Origin: Halodurantibacterium daqingensis
GTDB taxonomy: Bacteria > Pseudomonadota > Alphaproteobacteria > Rhodobacterales > Rhodobacteraceae
Assembly (NCBI RefSeq): GCF_042666235.1
Contig: NZ_JBHTFQ010000001.1
Coordinates: 248,001-312,000 of the forward strand
DNA: 64,000 bases
Direction: 5' to 3'
The notes under the pieces are model-generated. The model made no database searches. It was not told the DNA's origin and was given only the letters and a program-made list of their open reading frames with translations. Numbering within the stretch: the stretch's first letter is position 1; every line of letters starts with the position of its first letter. Position numbers and translations under genes: made by a program. Positions 1-8,228 of the stretch are shown here, piece by piece.

Positions 1-613
1 GTGCCGTGCCTTCGGGCGCAAGCTCGACATAGGCCTCGTCCAGAACCAGAAGCGCGCCTTCGGGCACCTGCGCGATCATGCGCTGGAGGGTCGGCGCGTC
101 GTGCCAACTGCCCATCGGGTTGTCGGGATTGGCAAGATAGATCAGCTTGGCATCAACCTCGGCAGCGCGCGCAAGCAGTGCCTCGGGATCTTCGTGATCC
201 CCACGATAGGGAACCTTGTGCAACACGCCGCCAAAGCCGGTGACGTGGTAGTTGAAGGTCGGATAGGCCCCGTCGGAGGTCACCACCGCATCGCCGGGCG
301 CGATCAGCAGCCGCACAAGGTAGCCGAGAAGCCCGTCAATTCCTTCGCCCACGATGATATGGGCAGGCGTGACGCCATGATGTGCGGCAAGTGCCGTGCG
401 CAGGGCGTGGCTTTGCGCATCGCCATACATCCAGACCTCCGAGGCGGCGCGCTCCATCGCAGCGATGGCGCCGGGCGAGGGCCCGAACACACTTTCATTC
501 GCCCCCAGCCGCGCCGCGAAGGGACGGCCCCGTTCGCGTTCCTGCGTTTCCGGGCCGACAAAGGGCACTGACGCGGGCAGGCTTTCAACCAGTCTCGTGT
601 AGCGCGGCGCCAT
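1..613 (-). CDS. HisC-like PLP-dependent aminotransferase (partial, C-terminus off the window)
   Basis: The gene starts at ATG 613 and runs off the left edge, so about 204 N-terminal residues are visible. The protein begins MAPRYTRLVESLP, has the LGANES segment near residue 37 typical of fold-type I class II aminotransferases, then NPDNPMGSW and LVLDEAYVEL, which are the PLP-phenol and aspartate contacts of the HisC/COG0079 family. The PLP lysine lies beyond the window. It starts 13 bp after the valS stop on the same strand, so it is probably cotranscribed with valS. HisC-like proteins include true histidinol-phosphate aminotransferases and aromatic or cobalamin-pathway relatives. No his genes are next to it, so the substrate is left open. 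Confidence 0.85.
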   Translation of the reverse strand, partial: MAPRYTRLVESLPASVPFVGPETQERERGRPFAARLGANESVFGPSPGAIAAMERAASEVWMYGDAQSHALRTALAAHHGVTPAHIIVGEGIDGLLGYLVRLLIAPGDAVVTSDGAYPTFNYHVTGFGGVLHKVPYRGDHEDPEALLARAAEVDAKLIYLANPDNPMGSWHDAPTLQRMIAQVPEGALLVLDEAYVELAPEGTA

Positions 614-625
614 CGTGTTTCCCTT

Positions 626-3600
626 TCAGCCCACTTCTGCCAGACGCTTCAGCGCGGCCTTGAGCCTTGAAGCCTCATCCTCTTTCTGGGCCAGAAGTTC
701 GCGGCTTTCCTCGACCACCTCTTCGGGGGCAGAGGCCACGAACTTCGGATTGTTCAACCGCCCGCGAAGGCCGCCCATTTCCTTTTCAAGCTTTTCAAGC
801 GTCTTGGCCAGCCGTGCCTTTTCCTCGGCGATGTCGATGACGCCGTCCAGCGGGATGGCAAAGCTGCCGCCTTCCACGGCGATGGTGATCGCTCCCTTGG
901 GGGCAGCCGCGGCCTCTTGCAGCGTTTCGATCCGCGCGAGCCGCCGGATCAGCGCCTCGTTGCGGGCCAGTGCCGCCTGGCCGGCGGCGTCGAGCGCCGT
1001 TTGCAGCAGCGTGAGTTTCAGCCCCGCCGGCACATGCATCTGCGCCCGGGCCGAGCGGATTTCCTCGATAAGGCCGATGACCCAGTTCATCTCGCGGTCG
1101 GCATCAGTATCGATCAGTTCCGCGCCATAGCTCGGCCAGTCGGCATGGACGAGCATCTTGTGCCGGGCGCCCGTGGTCTGCCACAGCTCCTCGGTGATGA
1201 AGGGCATGACGGGGTGCAGCAGGATCAGGCACTGGTCCAGCACCCAACCCATTGTGGCGCGCGTTTCCTCCGCCGTGGCCTCGTCGGCAAGCAGGGGCTT
1301 GGCGAATTCGACATACCAGTCGCAGACCTTGCCCCAGACAAAGGCGTAAAGGGCGTTCGCTGCATCATTGAAGCGGAAGGCGCCAAGGGCTGCGTCCACC
1401 TCCTCGCGCACGCGGGCGACCTCACCTATGATCCAGCGGTTCACGGTGGCGGCGGCCTCGGGCGGGGTGGCGCGGGTTTCGTGCCCTTCCCAGACGCCGT
1501 TCATCTCGGCAAAACGCGCGGCGTTCCAGATCTTGGTGCCGAAGTTGCGATAGCCCTGGATGCGCGCGGTCGAGAGTTTCAGATCACGCCCCATCGCCGC
1601 CATCGAGGTCAGCGTGAACCGCACGGCATCCGCGCCGTATTCGTCGATCAGTTCCAGCGGGTCGAGCACGTTGCCCAGCGATTTGGACATCTTCTTGCCC
1701 TTCTCGTCGCGGACAAGCGCGTGGACATAGACCGTGTGGAACGGCACCTGATCGACCACGGCAAGCTGCATCATCATCATCCGGGCGACCCAGAAGAAGA
1801 TGATGTCGAACCCGGTGATCAGAACATCGGTCGGGAAATACTTGCGCAGCGCCTCGGTATCCTCGGGCCAGCCCAGCGTTCCGATGGGCCAGAGGCCGGA
1901 GGAGAACCAGGTGTCGAGCACGTCGGGGTCGCGTTCCAGCCAAATTATACCAACGCGCCCGTCCTCTGGGCGTCCCCCTCCGCCATACGAGGAGTAAGCT
2001 GTTCTTCTAACTCCTTCGGGTGCGGGTGCATCGGGGCCAAATCCTTCGCGGATGCTTACGGTTTCGCCGTAGTAAGCGCGCGCCTGCTCAAGAACATGAG
2101 CATAACTAGGCCCACAGAAGGATTTGCCGTCGAGTGCGTCAATGGCGTCGGCTCCATTTACTGCGAGCGACATCCCAGGCTTGAGGCTTGGACCATACCA
2201 AACCGGGATCTGGTGCCCCCACCAGAGCTGGCGGGAAATGCACCAGGGCTCGATATTCTCCAGCCAGTGGAAATAGACCTTTTCGTGCTGTTCGGGCAGG
2301 ATTTTCGTCCGCCCCTCGCGCACGGCATCAATCGCGGGCTGCACGATCTGCGCGGTGTCCACGAACCACTGGTCGGTCAGCATCGGCTCGATCACCACTT
2401 TGGACCGGTCGCCGAAGGGCTGCATGATCGGCTTGTTCTCGACCAGCGGGATCGGGTTGCCCTCGGCATCCGTGGTCATCACGGCCAGTCCCTCGGCGGT
2501 GATCTGCTCGATCACGCGCTTGCGCGCCTCCATCCGGTCGAGGCCGCGCAGATCGTCGGGGACAAGGTTCAGCGCATCGACCGAACCTTCGTCGAAGGCG
2601 GCGCCGTTCGCGATCTCCTGCGCACGGGCGGCGCATTCCGCATAGGGCGCGCCGTCGCTGCGCATCTGCGCCCGCGTGTCCAGCAGACGGTAAAGCGGGA
2701 TGTTGTTGCGCTTGGCCACGCCATAGTCGTTGAAGTCATGCGCGCCGGTGATCTTGACCGCGCCCGAACCGAAGGCCGGGTCGGGATATTCATCGGTGAT
2801 GATCGGGATCAGGCGGCGATGTTCCTTGGGGCCGACCGGAATCTCGCAGAGCTTGCCGACGATGGGGGCATAACGCTCGTCCGACGGGTGCACCGCGACC
2901 GCGCCGTCGCCCAGCATGGTTTCCGGGCGCGTGGTGGCGATGGAGATGTAGTCCCGCTCCTCCTCCAGCACCACATTCCCGTCGGCGTCCTTTTCCACGT
3001 AGGTATAGGTCTCACCCCCGGCGAGCGGGTACTTGAAGTGCCACATATGGCCTGCGACCTCGATATTCTCGACCTCGAGGTCGGAGATCGCGGTCTCGAA
3101 CTGCGGGTCCCAGTTCACCAGCCGCTTGCCGCGATAGATCAGGCCCTTGTTGTAGAGATCGACAAAGACCTTGATCACCGCGTCGTGGAAGTTCGGGCCA
3201 TGGCCCGCGTCGGGGTCGCCCTTGGCACCGCCCATGGTGAAGGCCTCACGCGACCAGTCGCAGGAGGCGCCAAGCCGCTTAAGCTGGCCGATGATCGTGC
3301 CGCGGGACTTGACCTTCTGCTGCCAGACGCGATTGACGAAAGCCTCGCGCCCCATTTCGCGGCGGCCGGGTTCGCCGTTCGCGGCCATCTCTCGTTCCGT
3401 CACCATCTGCGTCGCGATGCCGGCATGGTCGGTGCCCGGTTGCCAGAGCGTGTCGAAGCCGCGCATCCGGTGCCAGCGGATCAGGATGTCCTGCAGGGTG
3501 TTGTTGAAGGCATGACCCATGTGAAGGCTGCCGGTGACATTCGGCGGCGGGATCATGATGCAGAATGTCTCGTCGCGCGTGGCATTGGCCCCGGCGGCAA

Positions 3601-3676
3601 AGGCATTCGCCCCTTCCCATTCGGCGTAAAGCCGGGCTTCGGCTTCGGCGGCGTCGAATGTCTTGTCCATGGCCAT
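626..3676 (-). CDS. valS: Valyl-tRNA synthetase with an atypical internal segment
   Basis: Class I aminoacyl-tRNA synthetase charging tRNA-Val in the cytoplasm; 1016 aa. The HIGH-type motif is PPPNVTGSLHMGH near residue 43. The editing-domain segment TTRPETMLGDGAVAVHP follows, and the KMSKS loop is encoded around 1680-1697. A C-terminal coiled-coil arm is present (EEKARLAKTLEKLEKEM and the following residues). I chose ATG 3676 because AAGGGGA lies just upstream; an in-frame TTG at 3694 and a second ATG at 3670 are alternatives. Between HQIPVWYG and RDPDVLDTWFSS there are about 86 residues (roughly 1938-2192), against about 30 as I remember E. coli ValS. That stretch uses many A/T-ending codons (see findings). 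The reading frame stays open, so the enzyme is presumably functional. Confidence 0.97.
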   Translation of the reverse strand: MAMDKTFDAAEAEARLYAEWEGANAFAAGANATRDETFCIMIPPPNVTGSLHMGHAFNNTLQDILIRWHRMRGFDTLWQPGTDHAGIATQMVTEREMAANGEPGRREMGREAFVNRVWQQKVKSRGTIIGQLKRLGASCDWSREAFTMGGAKGDPDAGHGPNFHDAVIKVFVDLYNKGLIYRGKRLVNWDPQFETAISDLEVENIEVAGHMWHFKYPLAGGETYTYVEKDADGNVVLEEERDYISIATTRPETMLGDGAVAVHPSDERYAPIVGKLCEIPVGPKEHRRLIPIITDEYPDPAFGSGAVKITGAHDFNDYGVAKRNNIPLYRLLDTRAQMRSDGAPYAECAARAQEIANGAAFDEGSVDALNLVPDDLRGLDRMEARKRVIEQITAEGLAVMTTDAEGNPIPLVENKPIMQPFGDRSKVVIEPMLTDQWFVDTAQIVQPAIDAVREGRTKILPEQHEKVYFHWLENIEPWCISRQLWWGHQIPVWYGPSLKPGMSLAVNGADAIDALDGKSFCGPSYAHVLEQARAYYGETVSIREGFGPDAPAPEGVRRTAYSSYGGGGRPEDGRVGIIWLERDPDVLDTWFSSGLWPIGTLGWPEDTEALRKYFPTDVLITGFDIIFFWVARMMMMQLAVVDQVPFHTVYVHALVRDEKGKKMSKSLGNVLDPLELIDEYGADAVRFTLTSMAAMGRDLKLSTARIQGYRNFGTKIWNAARFAEMNGVWEGHETRATPPEAAATVNRWIIGEVARVREEVDAALGAFRFNDAANALYAFVWGKVCDWYVEFAKPLLADEATAEETRATMGWVLDQCLILLHPVMPFITEELWQTTGARHKMLVHADWPSYGAELIDTDADREMNWVIGLIEEIRSARAQMHVPAGLKLTLLQTALDAAGQAALARNEALIRRLARIETLQEAAAAPKGAITIAVEGGSFAIPLDGVIDIAEEKARLAKTLEKLEKEMGGLRGRLNNPKFVASAPEEVVEESRELLAQKEDEASRLKAALKRLAEVG
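1938..2192 (-). other. Codon-atypical in-frame segment within valS
   Basis: About 85 codons between the HQIPVWYG and DPDVLDTWFSS motifs. Counting by hand, roughly half the codons end in A or T (AGA AGA ACA, ATA ATT, CCT AGT TAT GCT CAT GTT CTT occur). The rest of the gene, like its neighbours, ends predominantly in G or C. It encodes a Gly/Pro-rich tail (YSSYGGGGRPEDG). It looks like an acquired or expanded lineage-specific insert rather than conserved synthetase core. Confidence 0.6.
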
Positions 3677-3747
3677 TGCGGCGGTCCCCTTCAACTCTGA
3701 TCGCGCCTGTGTTTAGCGCGACACTGGTGCAAGGGGAAGGCCGACGG

Positions 3748-3924
3748 TCAGCCGAAGCTGCGCAGCAAAAGAAGGATGAAGGCGGGCAGAAAGGCGAGGC
3801 CCGCGATCATCGTGAACCGGCCGGGCGTCAGGTCGAACTGCGGATGCTCGGGATCGTCATGCAGCGCCTCATCATCTGCCTGGGGCAGGGGCGGCAGGCC
3901 GGGGGAGGGAAAGGTCTTGGCCAT
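3748..3924 (-). CDS. Small single-span membrane protein of unknown function
   Basis: A 58-aa protein starting MAKTFPSPGLPPLP, with a Pro/acid-rich N-terminal half and one hydrophobic helix near the C-terminus (MIAGLAFLPAFILLLL). I chose ATG 3924 because GGAG sits six bases upstream; an upstream ATG at 3945 would add seven residues. It lies between the Lrp-type regulator and valS on the same strand. I do not recognise the family. The acidic, proline-rich N-terminus followed by one helix suggests a tail-type inner-membrane protein. Confidence 0.6.
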   Translation of the reverse strand: MAKTFPSPGLPPLPQADDEALHDDPEHPQFDLTPGRFTMIAGLAFLPAFILLLLRSFG

Positions 3925-3985
3925 GGGCGGCTCCGGAACGGTCATCCCCGCAGGATCGCGCCAAAGGATTTAGAAAGGGTTTACG

Positions 3986-4417
3986 TCACTCGGCGCGATC
4001 GATCTTGGTGGAGAGATGGATCAGGCTTTCCGACGACCGGACGCCCGTGATCGCGCCGATCGCATCCAGAACTTCGTCCAGGGCCGTTGTTGTCTGTGCG
4101 GCAACCTGCAGAAGAAGGTCGAACCGGCCCGAGGTGGTATGGATCTTCTCGACCTGTGGCAGCGCGCGCAGCCGTGTCAGCACATTTGCCTGCGACCGTG
4201 GCTCGATCGTCAGAAGAACCGAGGCGCGGATTCGTCCCTGGCGGGCCGCTTCACCCAGTTTCACGGTATATCCGGCAATGACCCCCGAGGATTCGAGCCG
4301 TTCCAGTCGCGCCTGAATCGTGGACCGTGCAACCTTCATTCGCCGCGCAAGAACGGCAACCGAAACCCGCGCATCGGCGGAAAGCTGTGCAAGAAGGCTT
4401 CTATCCAGGTCGTCCAT
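3986..4417 (-). CDS. Lrp/AsnC-family transcriptional regulator
   Basis: 143 aa. The N-terminal winged HTH (MDDLDRSLLAQLSADARVSV, then RRMKVARSTIQARLERLESSGVIAGYTV) is followed by a RAM/ligand-binding domain ending in EVLDAIGAITGVRSSESLIHL, the usual Lrp layout and length. It is transcribed divergently from the ornithine decarboxylase gene, and two AT-rich palindromes lie just upstream of its start. By analogy with paired Lrp/catabolic genes, it probably controls odc and its own transcription in response to an amino acid. The effector (ornithine, arginine or another) cannot be read from sequence. Confidence 0.92.
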   Translation of the reverse strand: MDDLDRSLLAQLSADARVSVAVLARRMKVARSTIQARLERLESSGVIAGYTVKLGEAARQGRIRASVLLTIEPRSQANVLTRLRALPQVEKIHTTSGRFDLLLQVAAQTTTALDEVLDAIGAITGVRSSESLIHLSTKIDRAE

Positions 4418-4432
4418 GTCACTTTGTCGCGA

Positions 4433-4449
4433 TTTTCGTCATTATGACG
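4433..4449. promoter_or_regulatory. Candidate Lrp operator 1 (palindrome)
   Basis: TTTTCGTCATTATGACG contains the perfect dyad CGTCAT-T-ATGACG, with an AAAA run completing the outer symmetry at 4453-4456. It lies 16 bp upstream of the regulator start, between it and odc. Lrp-family proteins bind AT-flanked dyads of this size; the assignment to this regulator is inferred from position. Confidence 0.5.
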
Positions 4450-4471
4450 GGCAAAACTGTAAAAACAACTC

Positions 4472-4487
4472 TTTTCGTCGATGAAAA
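4472..4487. promoter_or_regulatory. Candidate Lrp operator 2 (palindrome)
   Basis: TTTTCGTCGATGAAAA is an inverted repeat TTTTC-N6-GAAAA. It repeats the TTTTCGTC arm of the first site exactly 39 bp downstream, close to four helical turns. This phasing would place bound dimers on the same DNA face, as expected for Lrp octamer wrapping. Confidence 0.5.
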
Positions 4488-4635
4488 TGTGCCCCATATG
4501 CGGCATCCTCGTTTTCAGGAAAAGGGCGGCTCATACGCACCTGGCCTGGTTTGGTTGAACGCGTAAGCGGCTCCGAACTGGTAGTGCCAGGGTGGGGTCA
4601 GGCTGCGCTCTGTTGGCAGATGAAAGGAACCGCCG
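4488..4635 (+). other. Leader region of the ornithine decarboxylase gene
   Basis: About 148 bp between the second palindrome and the odc ATG. It contains paired arms (CCTGG near 4537 and CCAGG near 4585) that could fold. Alphaproteobacterial odc genes can carry the speF leader RNA. I cannot recall its consensus well enough to call it, so this is only flagged. Confidence 0.25.
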
Positions 4636-5781
4636 ATGGGGCTCTCGAAAACGATCTGGACGCAACCGTCCGAATTTCTCCGCATCCACGATGGCGATGC
4701 GCCGGTGATGTTCTTTGCGCCGGGCCTTCTTCAGGCGATGGCACGCCGGTTTCTTGACGGGTTTCCGGGCCTTGTGACCTATGCGGTCAAGTCCAACCCT
4801 GCCGATGTCGTGATCGAAAACCTCGCGGCGGCGGGGGTGCGCGGCTATGATGTGGCCTCGCCCGAGGAAATCCGGCTGATCCGTCGAATCGCCCCGGATG
4901 CGGCGCTGCACTACAACAACCCCGTCCGGTCGCGCAGCGAGATCGCCGTCGCGGTCGAACTCGACGTGGACAGCTATTCGGTGGACAGCCATTCCGAACT
5001 GGCCAAGCTGATCGAGATGGTCCCGGCGGCGGGCAAGGAGGTCACCGTCCGCTTCAAGCTGCCGGTCAAGGGCGCGGCCTATGACTTTGGTGCCAAGTTC
5101 GGCGCGACGGTCGAGAAGGCGACGGCCCTGCTGCGCGAGGTCGCCGAGGCCGGCTTCATCCCGTCGCTGACCTTCCATCCCGGCACGCAATGCACCGATC
5201 CGGCGGCGTGGGAATCCTATATCCGCACTGCTGCCGAAATCGCGCGTGCCGCAGAGGTCAGGATTGCGCGGCTGAATGTCGGCGGGGGCTTTCCCTCGCA
5301 CCGGCTGAACGGGATCGTGCCGCAGCTTGATGCGATCTTCGCGCTGATCGATCGGGTGACCACGGAAGCCTTCGGGGATACCCGTCCGGCGCTGGTGTGT
5401 GAACCGGGGCGCGGCCTTGTGGCCGACGCCTTCACACTCGCGACGCGGGTGCGGGGTATCCGCGACGGCGATCATGTGTTCCTGACCGACGGCGTCTACG
5501 GGGCGCTGGCCGAATTGCCGCTGATCGGCGGAATTGATCGGGTGGAAGTGCGCAGCCCTGAAGGCATCCGGCGCGAAGGCGAAGGCCGGGCCTGCATCGT
5601 CTTCGGGCCTACCTGTGACAGCGTGGACCGCCTGCCGGGCGAACTCTCGCTGCCCGTCGACATGGCCGAAGGCGACTTTGTGCTGTTTCACGGGCTTGGC
5701 GCCTACTCCGTTGCCACCAACACGCGGTTCAACGGTTTCGGTGACCTGAGCATCGTCACGACTCTCGCCCTGCGCGGCTGA
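4636..5781 (+). CDS. Type III PLP-dependent ornithine/lysine decarboxylase
   Basis: 381 aa, alanine-racemase-fold decarboxylase making putrescine from ornithine (possibly cadaverine from lysine). The PLP lysine is in TYAVKSNP near residue 52. The family motifs follow: TFHPGTQ, NVGGGFP, LVCEPGRGLV, the FGPTCDSVDRLP catalytic-cysteine loop and the GAYSV segment. Length fits the eukaryotic-type ODC family rather than the large fold-type I enzymes. GAAAGGAA lies seven bases before ATG 4636. Its divergent neighbour is an Lrp-type regulator. The product would feed polyamine synthesis; substrate preference is not determinable here. Confidence 0.92.
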   Translation: MGLSKTIWTQPSEFLRIHDGDAPVMFFAPGLLQAMARRFLDGFPGLVTYAVKSNPADVVIENLAAAGVRGYDVASPEEIRLIRRIAPDAALHYNNPVRSRSEIAVAVELDVDSYSVDSHSELAKLIEMVPAAGKEVTVRFKLPVKGAAYDFGAKFGATVEKATALLREVAEAGFIPSLTFHPGTQCTDPAAWESYIRTAAEIARAAEVRIARLNVGGGFPSHRLNGIVPQLDAIFALIDRVTTEAFGDTRPALVCEPGRGLVADAFTLATRVRGIRDGDHVFLTDGVYGALAELPLIGGIDRVEVRSPEGIRREGEGRACIVFGPTCDSVDRLPGELSLPVDMAEGDFVLFHGLGAYSVATNTRFNGFGDLSIVTTLALRG

Positions 5782-5824
5782 CGCAACAGACACGTTCCGG
5801 GCCGGGGGCTGCCAAGGCGGACCC

Positions 5825-6307
5825 TCAGCCCGGAAGAATGATGCAGGTGGTGGTGCCGCTTGCGAAAAGCTTGCCATCCAGATCGCGGATCGTGGCTTCG
5901 GCCACGGCTGTGCTGCGGCCTGCGTGCAAGACCTCGGCCACGGCCTCGATCTCGGTGCCCAGTGGCAGGGCGCGGGTGATGTTCACCTTGTATTCAAGCG
6001 TCGTGTACCAATGCCCGCGCGGCACGCGGGTCATCACTGCGCAGCCCATCGCGCTGTCCAGCACCGTTCCGTACCAGCCGCCATGCACCGTCCCGAACGG
6101 ATTGGTATGTTCAAAACCGGGTGTACCCCTGAAGGCCACCCGGTCCTGTTCAACGCTGTGCAGGTGGTAGTTCAGCAGGCCCGCGATGGTCGGCTGCGGC
6201 ATTCTGCCTGCCAGCATTTCCTGCATTGCCTCAAGCCCCGACAGGGCCAGCATCCGCGCGCGCGGCATAAGGTCTTCGGCGCTTCGCGCGATACGCTGGC
6301 TTGACAT
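5825..6307 (-). CDS. PaaI-type hotdog thioesterase
   Basis: 160 aa. The hotdog core shows HTNPFGTVHGGWYGTVLDSAMGCAV near the middle, the PaaI/YiiD acyl-CoA thioesterase signature with its HGG turn and downstream acidic residue, then YKVNITRALPLGTEI and a last strand ATIRDLDGKLFASGTTTC. ATG 6307 was chosen because GGGAGG lies seven bases upstream; an upstream start at 6358 lacks support. It hydrolyses acyl-CoA or aryl-CoA in the cytoplasm; the substrate is unknown. It converges with odc, and its gene lies next to metF on the same strand. Confidence 0.85.
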   Translation of the reverse strand: MSSQRIARSAEDLMPRARMLALSGLEAMQEMLAGRMPQPTIAGLLNYHLHSVEQDRVAFRGTPGFEHTNPFGTVHGGWYGTVLDSAMGCAVMTRVPRGHWYTTLEYKVNITRALPLGTEIEAVAEVLHAGRSTAVAEATIRDLDGKLFASGTTTCIILPG

Positions 6308-6361
6308 CTGGCACCTCCCGGACGGGCGGACGCTAGCGCCAGTTGCCAAGCCCTGCAACCG

Positions 6362-7228
6362 TCAGGCAACGTTGCCGAGGGCCACCTCCGGAACGATGCC
6401 AAGCGCGCGGCACACGTCGCGGGTAAGTTGCGGGCGGTTGAGCGTGTAGAAATGCAGATCCTCTACACCTTCCTGCAGAAGCCGGTCGCAAAGCTCGGTG
6501 CACAGCGCCGTCGCAAGCAGGTCAGCGCGCCCGTCACGTTCGGCCGTGGCAAAGGCATCATCCAGCCACTGCGGAACCCGGGTGCCGCAGCGCTGGGCAA
6601 AGCGGCGCGCCCCGGCCCAGTTCTCGATCGGCAGAATTCCCGGGATGATCGGCGCGGTGATTCCGTTCGCGGCACAGCGGTCACGGAAGCGCAGGAAGGT
6701 TTCGGCCTCGAAGAAGAACTGGGTGATGGCCGAATGCGCGCCCGCCTCGATCTTGCGGCGCAGCCAGCGCACATCGGCCAGATCGTCGGCTGCCTCGGGA
6801 TGCGGTTCGGGGTATGCGCCGACCCGGATGCGGAACTGACCGGTTGCCGCGAGCGCCTCGATCAGTTCGAGCGAATCGGCGAAGCCTTCGGGGTGAGGCA
6901 CGAAACGGCTGCTGCCCTTGGGCGCGTCGCCGCGCAGGGCCACGATTTCGGACACACCGGCATCGGCGTAGGTTTGCGCAATGGCAAGGGTTTCCTGCCG
7001 CGAGGCGTCAACGCAGGTCAGATGCGCCACGACGTTCAGGCCATAGTTTCGGCCGATCGTGGTCACCGCCTCATGGGTCAGCTTGCGGGTGGTGCCGCCC
7101 GCGCCATAGGTGACCGACACGAACGACGGCTTCAGCGGCGCAAGCATCTGGACCGTTTCCCACAGCCGGAAGCTCGCCTCCAGGGTTTGGGGCGGGAAGA
7201 ACTCGAATGAGATTCGCGGTGCAGACAT
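6362..7228 (-). CDS. metF: 5,10-methylenetetrahydrofolate reductase
   Basis: 288 aa FAD TIM-barrel enzyme reducing 5,10-methylene-THF to 5-methyl-THF for methionine synthesis. It starts MSAPRISFEFFPP, the standard MetF N-terminus with the catalytic Glu, followed by FVSVTYGAGGTTR, VVAHLTCVDASRQE and EIVALRGDAPKG. Length is normal for bacterial MetF. ATG 7228 has AGGAG upstream; the longer frame back to 7264 does not. It is divergent from metR with a MetR box in between, so it is very likely MetR-controlled. Confidence 0.96.
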   Translation of the reverse strand: MSAPRISFEFFPPQTLEASFRLWETVQMLAPLKPSFVSVTYGAGGTTRKLTHEAVTTIGRNYGLNVVAHLTCVDASRQETLAIAQTYADAGVSEIVALRGDAPKGSSRFVPHPEGFADSLELIEALAATGQFRIRVGAYPEPHPEAADDLADVRWLRRKIEAGAHSAITQFFFEAETFLRFRDRCAANGITAPIIPGILPIENWAGARRFAQRCGTRVPQWLDDAFATAERDGRADLLATALCTELCDRLLQEGVEDLHFYTLNRPQLTRDVCRALGIVPEVALGNVA

Positions 7229-7275
7229 GACGGGACTCCTGATCTCGGTCGCCTCTTGTCGCATGGGGTAGTTTG

Positions 7276-7288
7276 TGAAACAAATTCA
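7276..7288. promoter_or_regulatory. MetR operator between metF and metR
   Basis: TGAAACAAATTCA exactly matches the known MetR half-site pair TGAA-N5-TTCA. It sits 47 bp upstream of metF and 34 bp upstream of the chosen metR start, inside the shared divergent promoter region. Its overlap with the upstream GTG at 7275 is one reason I did not use that GTG as the metR start. Confidence 0.8.
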
Positions 7289-7322
7289 TAATTCTCAAGA
7301 TCAATATGAGGTTGATCGCAAG

Positions 7323-8228
7323 ATGCACCTGGAATTCCGTCACCTCCGCACCATTCGCGCCATCCATGAGGCAGGGGGCCTGGCCCGGGCGGCCGAGGTT
7401 CTGAACATGACGCAATCGGCGTTGTCGCATCAGGTCAAGGGGCTTGAGGAACAGGCGGGCGTCGAGCTTTTTGTGCGTCGTTCCAAGCCCCTGCGGCTGT
7501 CCGCGGCCGGCGTGCGGCTGTTGCGGCTGGCCGAACGGATCCTGCCCGAGATCGAGGCGCTCGAGGATGATTTCCGGGCGCTGCGTTCGGGCAAATCGGG
7601 GCGCCTGCATATTGCCATCGAATGCCACGCCTGTTTCGAATGGCTGTTCCCGGTGCTGGAGCAGTTCCGTCACGCCTGGCCCGATGTCGATGTGGATATC
7701 CGCCCGGGGCTCGCCTTCGGGGCCTTGCCGGCGTTGCTGCGCGAAGAGGTGGATCTGGTTGTCTCGTCGGATCCGGAAAACCTCGACGGCGTCGATTTCA
7801 CACCGCTGTTCGATTATGAACCGGTCTTCGTGGCGTCCAGCCAGAACCCCCTGGCCGCGCGCCCCTTTGTCGAGGCGCAGGATTTCCGGGACCAGCTTCT
7901 GATCACCTATCCCGTGGATCGCACACGACTGGATGTGTTCACCGAACTTCTCACGCCAGCGAAGGTCGAACCCCGCGGCATCCGCCAGGTTGAACTGACT
8001 GCCGTGATCCTGATGCTGGTCGCGGCGAACCGAGGGGTTGCGGTTCTGCCCGACTGGGTTGTGCGTCAGGTGCGCTACAATTCCGATTATGTCACGCGGC
8101 CGCTGACCGAAAAAGGCATGACCAAGCGCCTTTACGGGGCAACCCGGCGCGAGGACACGGCCCGCCCCTACATGTCGCATGTGCTGCGGCTGGCGAGGAC
8201 CGAACCCGTCAAGTTGCAGAGGGATTAG
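7323..8228 (+). CDS. metR: LysR-family regulator MetR
   Basis: 301 aa LysR-type activator. The protein starts MHLEFRHLRTIRAIHEAGGLARAAEVLNMTQSALSHQ, with the HTH at residues 5-65. The substrate-binding domain contains IAIECHACFEWLFPVLEQF, a MetR-like segment that in the family responds to homocysteine. An alternative GTG at 7275 would add 16 residues but overlaps the operator. It is paired head-to-head with metF. Expected role: activate metF (and distant met genes) when homocysteine accumulates. Confidence 0.92.
   Translation: MHLEFRHLRTIRAIHEAGGLARAAEVLNMTQSALSHQVKGLEEQAGVELFVRRSKPLRLSAAGVRLLRLAERILPEIEALEDDFRALRSGKSGRLHIAIECHACFEWLFPVLEQFRHAWPDVDVDIRPGLAFGALPALLREEVDLVVSSDPENLDGVDFTPLFDYEPVFVASSQNPLAARPFVEAQDFRDQLLITYPVDRTRLDVFTELLTPAKVEPRGIRQVELTAVILMLVAANRGVAVLPDWVVRQVRYNSDYVTRPLTEKGMTKRLYGATRREDTARPYMSHVLRLARTEPVKLQRD

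Noticed and set aside
917..3700. Long open frame (927 codons) antisense to valS
   Set aside because: It is the codon-position shadow of valS in GC-rich DNA; the translation is Arg/His/Gly-rich with no domain, and valS on the other strand is unmistakable.
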